64,000 nucleotides of DNA from Anomaloglossus baeobatrachus. Its lineage: Eukaryota > Chordata > Amphibia > Anura > Aromobatidae. The notes below the pieces were generated by a model. The model worked only from the letters and a program-made list of their open reading frames with translations. It was not told the DNA's origin and did no database searches. The translations under genes were made by a program, and so were the position numbers. Positions 15,301-28,400 of this stretch are shown here, one piece after another (position 1 is the stretch's first letter; the number at the start of each line of letters is the position of its first letter). The DNA lies in assembly GCF_048569485.1 (NCBI RefSeq), contig NC_134364.1, positions 127,529,408-127,593,407 of the forward strand, in the 5' to 3' direction.

Positions 15301-18300
15301 CATTACACTGTGCTCACCAGCAGAGGGAGCCATACCTCATTACACTGTGCTCACCAGCAGAGGGAGCCATACCTCATTACACTGTGCTCACCAGCAGAGG
15401 GAGCCATACCTCATTACACTGTGCTCACCAGCAGAGGGAGCCACACCTCATTACACTATGCTCACCAGCAGAGGGAGCTGTACCTCATTAGACTGTGCTC
15501 ACCAGCAGAGGGAGCCATACCTCATTACACTATGCTCACCAGCAGAGGGAGCCATACCTCATTACACTGTGCTCACCAGCAGAGGGAGCCATACCTCATT
15601 ACACCGTGCTCACCAGCAGAGGGAGCCATACCTCATTACACTGTGCTCACCAGCAGAGGGAGCCATACCTCATTACACCGTGCTCACAAGCAGAGGGAGC
15701 CATACCTCATTACACTGCGCTCACCAGCAGAGGGAGCCATACCTCATTACACCGTGCTCACCAGCAGAGGGAGCCATACCTCATTACACCGTGCTCACCA
15801 GCAGAAGGAGCCACACCTCATTACACCGTGCTCACCAGCAGAGGCACCCATACCTCATTACACTGTGCTCACCAGCAGAGGGAGCCATACCTCATTACAC
15901 TGTGCTCACCAGCAGAGGGAGCTATACCTCATTACACTGTGCTCACCAGCAGAGGGAGCCATACCTCATTACACTGTGCTCACCAGCAGAGGGAGCCACA
16001 CCTCATTACACTATGCTCACCAGCAGAGGGAGCTGTACCTCATTAGACTGTGCTCACCAGCAGAGGGAGCCATACCTCATTACACTATGCTCACCAGCAG
16101 AGGGAGCCATACCTCATTACACTGTGCTCACCAGCAGAGGGAGCCATACCTCATTACACCGTGCTCACCAGCAGAGGGAGCCATACCTCATTACACTGTG
16201 CTCACCAGCAGAGGGAGCCATACCTCATTACACTGTGCTCACCAGCAGAGGGAGCTGTACCTCATTAGACTGTGCTCACCAGCAGAGGGAGCCATACCTC
16301 ATTACACTATGCTCACCAGCAGAGGGAGCCATACCTCATTACACTGTGCTCACCAGCAGAGGGAGCCATACCTCATTACACCGTGCTCACCAGCAGAGGG
16401 AGCCATACCTCATTACACTGTGCTCACCAGCAGAGTGAGCCATACCTCATTACACTGTGCTCACCAGCAGAGGGAGCCATACCTCATTACACTGTGCTCA
16501 CCAGCAGAGGGAGCCATACCTCATTACACCGTGCTCACCAGCAGAGGGAGCCATACCTCATTACACCGTGCTCACCAGCAGAGGGAGCCATACCTCATTA
16601 CACTGTGCTCACCAGCAGAGGGAGCCATACCTCATTACACTGTGCTCACCAGCAGAGGGAGCTATACCTCATTACACTGTGCTCACCAGCAGAGGAAGCC
16701 ATACCTCATTACACTGTGCTCACCAGCAGAGGGAGCCACACCTCATTACACTGTGCTCACCAGCAGAGGGAGCCATACCTCATTACACCGTGCTCACCAG
16801 CAGAGGGAGCCATAACTCATTACACTGTGCTCACCAGCAGAGGGAGCCATACCTCATTACACTGTGCTCACCAGCAGAGGGAGCCACACCTCATTACACT
16901 GTGCTCACCAGCAGAGGGAGCTATACCTCATTACACCGTGCTCACCAGCAGAGGGAGCCACACCTCATTACACTGTGCTCACCAGCAGAGGGAGCTATAC
17001 CTCATTACACTGTGCTCACCAGCAGAGGGAGCCATACCTCATTACACCGTGCTCACCAGCAGAGGGAGCTGTACCTCATTACACTGTGCTCACCAGCAGA
17101 GGGAGCCACACCTCATTACACTGTGCTCACCAGCAGAGGGAGCCATACCTCATTACACCGTGCTCACCAGCAGAGGGAGCCATACCTCATTACACTGTGC
17201 TCACCAGCAGAGGGAGCCATACCTCATTACACTGTGCTCACCAGCAGAAGGAGCCATACCTCATTACACTGTGCTCACCAGCAGAGGGAGCCATACCTCA
17301 TTACACTATGTTCACCAGCAGAGGGAGCCATACCTCATTACACTGTGCTCACCAGCAGAGGGAGCCATACCTCTTTACACTGTGCTCACCAGCAGAGGGA
17401 GCCATACCTCATTACACTGTGCTCACCAGCAGAGGGAGCCATACCTCATTACACCGTGCTCACCAGCAGAGGGAGCCATACCTCATTACACCGTGCTCAC
17501 CAGCAGAGGGAGCCATACCTCATTACACTGTGCTCACCAGCAGAGGGAGCCACACCTCATTACACTATGCTCACCAGCAGAGGGAGCTGTACCTCATTAG
17601 ACTGTGCTCACCAGCAGAGGGAGCCATACCTCATTACACTATGCTCACCAGCAGAGGGAGCCATACCTCATTACACCGTGCTCACCAGCAGAGGGAGCCA
17701 TACCTCATTACACTGTGCTCACCAGCAGAGGGAGCCACACCTCATTACACTATGCTCACCAGCAGAGGGAGCTGTACCTCATTAGACTGTGCTCACCAGC
17801 AGAGGGAGCCATACCTCATATTACACCGTGCTCACCAGCAGAGGCAGCCATACCTCATTACACTATGCTCACCAGCAGAGGGAGCCACACCTCATTACAC
17901 TGTGCTCACCAGCAGAGGGAGCCATACCTCATTACACTGTGCTCACCAGCAGAGGGAGCCATACCTCATTACACTGTGCTCACCAGCAGAGGGAGCTGTA
18001 CCTCATTAGACTGTGCTCACCAGCAGAGGGAGCCATACCTCATTACACTATGCGTACCAGCAGAGGGAGCCATACCTCATTACACTGTGCTCACCAGCAG
18101 AGGGAGCCATACCTCATTACACCGTGCTCACCAGCAGAGGGAGCCATACCTCATTACACTGTGCTCACCAGCAGAGTGAGCCATACCTCATTACACTGTG
18201 CTCACCAGCAGAGGGAGCCATACCTCATTGCACTGTGCTCACCAGCAGAGGGAGCTATACCTCATTACACCGTGCTCACCAGCAGAGGGAGCCATACCTC

Positions 18301-21300
18301 ATTACACTGTGCTCACCAGCAGAGGGAGCCATATCTCATTACACTGTGCTCACCAGCAGAGGGAGCCATACCTCATTACACCGTGGTCACCAGCAGAGGG
18401 AGCCATACCTCATTACACCGTGCTCACCAGCAGAGGGAGCCATACCTCATTACACTGTGCTCACCAGCAGAGGGAACCATACCTCATTACACTGTGCTCA
18501 CCAGCAGAGGGAGCCATACCTCATTACACTGTGCTCACCAGCAGAGGGAGCCATACCTCATTACACTGTGCTCACCAGCAGAGGGAGCCATACCTCATTA
18601 CACTGTGCTCACCAGCAGAGGGAGCCATACCTCATTACACTGTGCTCACCAGCAGAGGGAACCATACCTCATTACACTGTGCTCACCAGCAGAGGGAGCC
18701 ATACCTCATTACACTGTGCTCACCAGCAGAGGGAGCCATACCTCATATTACACCGTGCTCACCAGCAGAGGCAGCCATACCTCATATTACACCGTGCTCA
18801 CCAGCAGAGGGAGCAATACCTCATTACACTGCGCTCACCAGCAGAGGGAGCCATACCTCATTACACCGTGCTCACCAGCAGAGGGAGCCATACCTCATTA
18901 CACTGTGCTCACCAGCAGAGGGAGCCATACCTCATTACACTGTGCTCACCAGCAGAGGGAGCCATACCTCATATTACACCGTGCTCACCAGCAGAGGCAG
19001 CCATACCTCATATTACACCGTGCTCACCAGCAGAGTGAGCCATACCTCATTACACTGTGCTCACCAGCAGAGGGAGCCATACCTCATTACACTATGCTCA
19101 CCAGCAGAGGGAGCCATACCTCATTACACCGTGCTCACCAACAGAGGGAGCCATACCTTATTACACTGCGCTCACCAGCAGAGGGAGCCATACCTCATTA
19201 CACTGTGCTCACCAGCAGTGGGAGCTATACCTCATTACACTGTGCTCACCAGCAGTGGAAGCCATACCTCATTACACTGTGGTCACCAGCAGAGGGAGCC
19301 ATACCTCATTACACTGTGCTCACCAGCAGAGGGAGCCATACCTCATTACACTGTGCTCAGCAGCAGAGGCAGCCATACCTCATTACACTATGCTCACCAG
19401 CAGAGGGAGCCATACCTCATTACACTGTGCTCACCAGCAGAGGGAGCCATACCTCATTACACTGCGCATACCAGCAGAGGGAGCCATACCTCATTACACC
19501 GTGGTCACCAGCAGAGGGAGCCATACCTCATTACAATGCGCATACCAGCAGAGGGAGCCATACCTCATTACACTGTGCTCACTAGCAGAGGGAGCCATAC
19601 CTCATTACACTGTGCTCACCAGCAGAGGGAACCATACCTCATTACACTGCACATACCAGCAGAGGGAGCCATACCTCATTACACCGTGCTCACCAGCAGA
19701 GGGAGCCATACCTCATTACACTGTGCTCACCAGCAGAGGGAGCCATACCTCATTACACTGTGCTCACCAGCAGAGGGAGCCATACCTCATTACACTGCGC
19801 ATACCAGCAGAGGGAGCCACACCTCATTACACTGTGCTCACCAGCAGAGGGAGCCATACCTCATTACACCGTGCTCACCAGCAGAGGGAGCCATACCTCA
19901 TTACACTGCGCATACCAGCAGAGGGAGCCACACCTCATTACACTGTGCTCACCAGCAGAGGGAGCCATACCTCATTACACCGTGCTCACAAGCAGAGGGA
20001 GCCATACCTCATTACACTGCGCTCACCAGCAGAGGGAGCCATACCTCATTACACCGTGCTCACCAGCAGAGGGAGCCATACCTCATTACACCGTGCTCAC
20101 CAGCAGAAGGAGCCACACCTCATTACACCGTGCTCACCAGCAGAGGCACCCATACCTCATTACACTGTGCTCACCAGCAGAGGGAGCCATACCTCATTAC
20201 ACTGTGCTCACCAGCAGAGGGAGCCATACCTCATTACACTGTGCTCACCAGCAGAGGGAGCCATACCTCATTACACTGTGCTCACCAGCAGAGGGAGCCA
20301 CACCTCATTACACTATGCTCACCAGCAGAGGGAGCTGTACCTCATTAGACTGTGCTCACCAGCAGAGGGAGCCATACCTCATTACACTATGCTCACCAGC
20401 AGAGGGAGCCATACCTCATTACACTGTGCTCACCAGCAGAGGGAGCCATACCTCATTACACCGTGCTCACCAGCAGAGGGAGCCATACCTCATTACACTG
20501 TGCTCACCAGCAGAGGGAGCCATACCTCATTACACCGTGCTCACAAGCAGAGGGAGCCATACCTCATTACACTGCGCTCACCAGCAGAGGGAGCCATACC
20601 TCATTACACCGTGCTCACCAGCAGAGGGAGCCATACCTCATTACACCGTGCTCACCAGCAGAAGGAGCCACACCTCATTACACCGTGCTCACCAGCAGAG
20701 GCACCCATACCTCATTACACTGTGCTCACCAGCAGAGGGAGCCATACCTCATTACACTGTGCTCACCAGCAGAGGGAGCTATACCTCATTACACTGTGCT
20801 CACCAGCAGAGGGAGCCATACCTCATTACACTGTGCTCACCAGCAGAGGGAGCCACACCTCATTACACTATGCTCACCAGCAGAGGGAGCTGTACCTCAT
20901 TAGACTGTGCTCACCAGCAGAGGGAGCCATACCTCATTACACTATGCTCACCAGCAGAGGGAGCCATACCTCATTACACTGTGCTCACCAGCAGAGGGAG
21001 CCATACCTCATTACACCGTGCTCACCAGCAGAGGGAGCCATACCTCATTACACTGTGCTCACCAGCAGAGGGAGCCATACCTCATTACACTGTGCTCACC
21101 AGCAGAGGGAGCTGTACCTCATTAGACTGTGCTCACCAGCAGAGGGAGCCATACCTCATTACACTATGCTCACCAGCAGAGGGAGCCATACCTCATTACA
21201 CTGTGCTCACCAGCAGAGGGAGCCATACCTCATTACACCGTGCTCACCAGCAGAGGGAGCCATACCTCATTACACTGTGCTCACCAGCAGAGTGAGCCAT

Positions 21301-24300
21301 ACCTCATTACACTGTGCTCACCAGCAGAGGGAGCCATACCTCATTACACTGTGCTCACCAGCAGAGGGAGCCATACCTCATTACACCGTGCTCACCAGCA
21401 GAGGGAGCCATACCTCATTACACCGTGCTCACCAGCAGAGGGAGCCATACCTCATTACACTGTGCTCACCAGCAGAGGGAGCCATACCTCATTACACTGT
21501 GCTCACCAGCAGAGGGAGCTATACCTCATTACACTGTGCTCACCAGCAGAGGAAGCCATACCTCATTACACTGTGCTCACCAGCAGAGGGAGCCACACCT
21601 CATTACACTGTGCTCACCAGCAGAGGGAGCCATACCTCATTACACCGTGCTCACCAGCAGAGGGAGCCATAACTCATTACACTGTGCTCACCAGCAGAGG
21701 GAGCCATACCTCATTACACTGTGCTCACCAGCAGAGGGAGCTGTACCTCATTAGACTGTGCTCACCAGCAGAGGGAGCCATACCTCATTACACTATGCGT
21801 ACCAGCAGAGGGAGCCATACCTCATTACACTGTGCTCACCAGCAGAGGGAGCCATACCTCATTACACCGTGCTCACCAGCAGAGGGAGCCATACCTCATT
21901 ACACTGTGCTCACCAGCAGAGTGAGCCATACCTCATTACACTGTGCTCACCAGCAGAGGGAGCCATACCTCATTGCACTGTGCTCACCAGCAGAGGGAGC
22001 TATACCTCATTACACCGTGCTCACCAGCAGAGGGAGCCATACCTCATTACACTGTGCTCACCAGCAGAGGGAGCCATATCTCATTACACTGTGCTCACCA
22101 GCAGAGGGAGCCATACCTCATTACACCGTGGTCACCAGCAGAGGGAGCCATACCTCATTACACCGTGCTCACCAGCAGAGGGAGCCATACCTCATTACAC
22201 TGTGCTCACCAGCAGAGGGAACCATACCTCATTACACTGTGCTCACCAGCAGAGGGAGCCATACCTCATTACACTGTGCTCACCAGCAGAGGGAGCCATA
22301 CCTCATTACACTGTGCTCACCAGCAGAGGGAGCCATACCTCATTACACTGTGCTCACCAGCAGAGGGAGCCATACCTCATTACACTGTGCTCACCAGCAG
22401 AGGGAACCATACCTCATTACACTGTGCTCACCAGCAGAGGGAGCCATACCTCATTACACTGTGCTCACCAGCAGAGGGAGCCATACCTCATATTACACCG
22501 TGCTCACCAGCAGAGGCAGCCATACCTCATATTACACCGTGCTCACCAGCAGAGGGAGCAATACCTCATTACACTGCGCTCACCAGCAGAGGGAGCCATA
22601 CCTCATTACACCGTGCTCACCAGCAGAGGGAGCCATACCTCATTACACTGTGCTCACCAGCAGAGGGAGCCATACCTCATTACACTGTGCTCACCAGCAG
22701 AGGGAGCCATACCTCATATTACACCGTGCTCACCAGCAGAGGCAGCCATACCTCATATTACACCGTGCTCACCAGCAGAGTGAGCCATACCTCATTACAC
22801 TGTGCTCACCAGCAGAGGGAGCCATACCTCATTACACCGTGCTCACCAACAGAGGGAGCCATACCTTATTACACTGCGCTCACCAGCAGAGGGAGCCATA
22901 CCTCATTACACTGTGCTCACCAGCAGTGGGAGCTATACCTCATTACACTGTGCTCACCAGCAGTGGAAGCCATACCTCATTACACTGTGGTCACCAGCAG
23001 AGGGAGCCATACCTCATTACACTGTGCTCACCAGCAGAGGGAGCCATACCTCATTACACTGTGCTCAGCAGCAGAGGCAGCCATACCTCATTACACTATG
23101 CTCACCAGCAGAGGGAGCCATACCTCATTACACTGTGCTCACCAGCAGAGGGAGCCATACCTCATTACACTGCGCATACCAGCAGAGGGAGCCATACCTC
23201 ATTACACCGTGGTCACCAGCAGAGGGAGCCATACCTCATTACAATGCGCATACCAGCAGAGGGAGCCATACCTCATTACACTGTGCTCACTAGCAGAGGG
23301 AGCCATACCTCATTACACTGTGCTCACCAGCAGAGGGAACCATACCTCATTACACTGCACATACCAGCAGAGGGAGCCATACCTCATTACACCGTGCTCA
23401 CCAGCAGAGGGAGCCATACCTCATTACACTGTGCTCACCAGCAGAGGGAGCCATACCTCATTACACTGTGCTCACCAGCAGAGGGAGCCATACCTCATTA
23501 CACTGCGCATACCAGCAGAGGGAGCCACACCTCATTACACTGTGCTCACCAGCAGAGGGAGCCATACCTCATTACACCGTGCTCACCAGCAGAGGGAGCC
23601 ATACCTCATTACACTGCGCATACCAGCAGAGGGAGCCACACCTCATTACACTGTGCTCACCAGCAGAGGGAGCCATACCTCATTACACCGTGCTCACAAG
23701 CAGAGGGAGCCATACCTCATTACACTGCGCTCACCAGCAGAGGGAGCCATACCTCATTACACCGTGCTCACCAGCAGAGGGAGCCATACCTCATTACACC
23801 GTGCTCACCAGCAGAAGGAGCCACACCTCATTACACCGTGCTCACCAGCAGAGGCACCCATACCTCATTACACTGTGCTCACCAGCAGAGGGAGCCATAC
23901 CTCATTACACTGTGCTCACCAGCAGAGGGAGCCATACCTCATTACACTGTGCTCACCAGCAGAGGGAGCCATACCTCATTACACTGTGCTCACCAGCAGA
24001 GGGAGCCACACCTCATTACACTATGCTCACCAGCAGAGGGAGCTGTACCTCATTAGACTGTGCTCACCAGCAGAGGGAGCCATACCTCATTACACTATGC
24101 TCACCAGCAGAGGGAGCCATACCTCATTACACTGTGCTCACCAGCAGAGGGAGCCATACCTCATTACACCGTGCTCACCAGCAGAGGGAGCCATACCTCA
24201 TTACACTGTGCTCACCAGCAGAGGGAGCCATACCTCATTACACCGTGCTCACAAGCAGAGGGAGCCATACCTCATTACACTGCGCTCACCAGCAGAGGGA

Positions 24301-25400
24301 GCCATACCTCATTACACCGTGCTCACCAGCAGAGGGAGCCATACCTCATTACACCGTGCTCACCAGCAGAAGGAGCCACACCTCATTACACCGTGCTCAC
24401 CAGCAGAGGCACCCATACCTCATTACACTGTGCTCACCAGCAGAGGGAGCCATACCTCATTACACTGTGCTCACCAGCAGAGGGAGCTATACCTCATTAC
24501 ACTGTGCTCACCAGCAGAGGGAGCCATACCTCATTACACTGTGCTCACCAGCAGAGGGAGCCACACCTCATTACACTATGCTCACCAGCAGAGGGAGCTG
24601 TACCTCATTAGACTGTGCTCACCAGCAGAGGGAGCCATACCTCATTACACTATGCTCACCAGCAGAGGGAGCCATACCTCATTACACTGTGCTCACCAGC
24701 AGAGGGAGCCATACCTCATTACACCGTGCTCACCAGCAGAGGGAGCCATACCTCATTACACTGTGCTCACCAGCAGAGGGAGCCATACCTCATTACACTG
24801 TGCTCACCAGCAGAGGGAGCTGTACCTCATTAGACTGTGCTCACCAGCAGAGGGAGCCATACCTCATTACACTATGCTCACCAGCAGAGGGAGCCATACC
24901 TCATTACACTGTGCTCACCAGCAGAGGGAGCCATACCTCATTACACCGTGCTCACCAGCAGAGGGAGCCATACCTCATTACACTGTGCTCACCAGCAGAG
25001 TGAGCCATACCTCATTACACTGTGCTCACCAGCAGAGGGAGCCATACCTCATTACACTGTGCTCACCAGCAGAGGGAGCCATACCTCATTACACCGTGCT
25101 CACCAGCAGAGGGAGCCATACCTCATTACACCGTGCTCACCAGCAGAGGGAGCCATACCTCATTACACTGTGCTCACCAGCAGAGGGAGCCATACCTCAT
25201 TACACTGTGCTCACCAGCAGAGGGAGCTATACCTCATTACACTGTGCTCACCAGCAGAGGAAGCCATACCTCATTACACTGTGCTCACCAGCAGAGGGAG
25301 CCACACCTCATTACACTGTGCTCACCAGCAGAGGGAGCCATACCTCATTACACCGTGCTCACCAGCAGAGGGAGCCATAACTCATTACACTGTGCTCACC
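12340..25400 (+). repeat. Higher-order blocks of about 4.82 and 3.7 kb, two and a partial copies
   Basis: The same ordered series of variant units occurs from about 12.34 kb, about 17.2 kb and about 21.7 kb. Offsets are 4820 bp (12784 to 17604, 12969 to 17789, 13193 to 18013), rising to 4857 bp (one extra unit) from about 14903 to 19760. The third copy is offset by 3745 bp (18013 to 21758), falling to 3708 bp (20352 to 24060) for the later markers. The third copy lacks more than 1 kb of the first two. Copies look almost identical by eye. Alternating gain and loss of single 37-bp units between otherwise identical blocks is the signature of recent array homogenisation. Confidence 0.82.
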
Positions 25401-28400
25401 AGCAGAGGGAGCCATACCTCATTACACTGTGCTCACCAGCAGAGGGAGCCACACCTCATTACACTGTGCTCACCAGCAGAGGGAGCTATACCTCATTACA
25501 CCGTGCTCACCAGCAGAGGGAGCCACACCTCATTACACTGTGCTCACCAGCAGAGGGAGCTATACCTCATTACACTGTGCTCACCAGCAGAGGGAGCCAT
25601 ACCTCATTACACCGTGCTCACCAGCAGAGGGAGCTGTACCTCATTACACTGTGCTCACCAGCAGAGGGAGCCACACCTCATTACACTGTGCTCACCAGCA
25701 GAGGGAGCCATACCTCATTACACCGTGCTCACCAGCAGAGGGAGCTGTACCTCATTACACTGTGCTCACCAGCAGAGGGAGCTGTACCTCATTACACTGT
25801 GCTCACCAGCAGAGGGAGCCATACCTCATTACACCGTGCTCACCAGCAGAGGGAGCTGTACCTCATTACACTGTGCTCACCAGCAGAGGGAGCCACACCT
25901 CATTACACTGTGCTCACCAGCAGAGGGAGCCATACCTCATTACACCGTGCTCACCAGCAGAGGGAGCTGTACCTCATTACACTGTGCTCACCAGCAGAGG
26001 GAGCTGTACCTCATTACACTGTGCTCACCAGCAGAGGGAGCCATCCCTCATTACACTGTGCTCACCAGCAGAGGGAGCTATACCTCATTACACTGTGCTC
26101 ACCAGCAGAGGGAGCCATACCTCATTACACTGTGCTCACCAGCAGAGGGAGCCATACCTCATTACACTGCGCTCACCAGCAGAGGCAGCCATACCTCATT
26201 ACACTGTGCTCACCAGCAGAAAGAGCCATACCTCATTACACTGTGCTCACCAGCAGAAAGAGCCATACCTCATTACAATGTGCTCACCAGCAGAGGGAGC
26301 TATACCTCATTACACTGTGCTCACCAGCAGAGGGAGCCATACCTTATTACACTGTGCTCACCAGCAGAGGGAGCCATACCTCATTACACTGTGCTCACCA
26401 GCAGAGGGAGCCATACCTCATTACACTGTGCTCACCAGCAGAGGGAGCTATACCTCATTACACTGTGCTCACCAGCAGAGGCAGCCATACCTCATTACAC
26501 TGTACTCACCAGCAGAGGGAGCTATACCTCATTACACTGTGCTCACCAGCAGAGGGAGCTGTACCTCATTACACTGTGCTCACCAGCAGAGGGAGCCATA
26601 CCTCATTACACTGTGCTCACCAGCAGAGGGAGCTATACCTCATTACACTGTGCTCACCAGCAGAGGGAGCCATACCTCATTACACTGTGCTCACCAGCAG
26701 AGGGAGCTATACCCCATTACACTGTGCTCACCAGCAGAGGGAGCTATACCCCATTACACTGTGCTCACCAGCAGAGGGAGCCATACCTCATTACACTATG
26801 ATCACCAGCAGATGGAGCTATACCCCATTACACTATGATCACCAGCAGATGGAGCTATACCTCATTACACTGCTCACCAGCAGAGGGAGCTATACCTCAT
26901 TACACTGTACTCACCAGCAGAGGGAGCCATACCTCATTACACTGTACTCACCAGCAGAGGGAGCCATACCTCATTACACTGTGCTCACCAGCAGAGAGAG
27001 CCATACCTCATTACACCGTGCTCACCAGCAGAGGGAGCCATACCTCATTACACTGTGCTCACCAGCAGAGGGAGCCATACCTCATTACACTGTGCTCACC
27101 AGCAGAGGGAGCCATACCTCATTACACTGTGCTCACCAGCAGAGGGAGCCATACCTCATTACACTGTGCTCACCAGCAGAAGGAGCCATACCTCATTACA
27201 CTGTGCTCACCAGCAGAAGGAGCCATACCTCATTACACTGTGCTCACCAGCAGAGGCAGCCATACCTCATTACACTGTGGTCACCAGCAGAGGGAGCCAT
27301 ACCTCATTACACTGTGCTCACCAGCAGAGGGAGCTATACCTCTTTACACTGTGCTCACCAGCAGAGGGAGCCATACCTCATTACACTGTGCTCACCAGCA
27401 GAGGCAGCCATACCTCATTACACTGTGGTCACCAGCAGAGGCAGCCATACCTCATTACACCGTGCTCACCAGCAGAGGGAGCCATACCTCATTACACCGT
27501 GCTCACCAGCAGAGGGAGCCATACCTCATTACACTGTGCTCACCAGCAGAGGGAGCCATACCTCATTACACTCTGCTCACCAGCAGAGGGAGCCATACGT
27601 CATTACATTGTGTTTACCAGCAGAGGGAGCCATACCTCATTACACTGCTCACCAGCAGAGGGAGCCACACCTCATTACACTGCTCACCAGCAGAGGGAGC
27701 CACACCTCATTACACTGCTCACCAGCAGAGGGAGCCACACCTCATTACACTGTGCTCACCAGCAGAGGGATCTATACCTCATTATACTGTGCTCACCAGC
27801 AGAGGGAGCCATACCTCATTACACTGTGCTCACCAGCAGAGGGAACCATACCTCATTACACTGTGCTCACCAGCAGAGGGAGCCATACCTCATTACACTG
27901 CTCACCAGCAGATGGAGCCATACCTCATTACACTGTGCTCACCAGCAGAGGGAGCCATATCTCATTACACTGCTCACCAGCAGATGGAGCCATACCTCAT
28001 TACACTGTGCTCACCAGCAGAGGGAGCCATACCTCATTACACTGCTCACCAGCAGATGGAGCCATACCTCATTACACTGTGCTCACCAGCAGAGGGAGCC
28101 ATATCTCATTACACTGCTCACCAGCAGATGGAGCCATACCTCATTACACTGTGCTCACCAGCAGAGGGAGCCATACCTCATTACACTGCTCACCAGCAGA
28201 GGGAGCCATACCTCATTACACTGTGCTCACCAGCAGAGGGAGCCATATCTCATTACACTGTGCTCACCAGCAGAGGGAGCCATACCTCATTACACCGTGC
28301 TCACCAGCAGAGGGAGCCATACCTCATTACACTGTGCTCACCAGCAGAGGGAGCCATACCTCATTACACCGTGCTCACCAGCAGAGGGAGCCATACCTCA

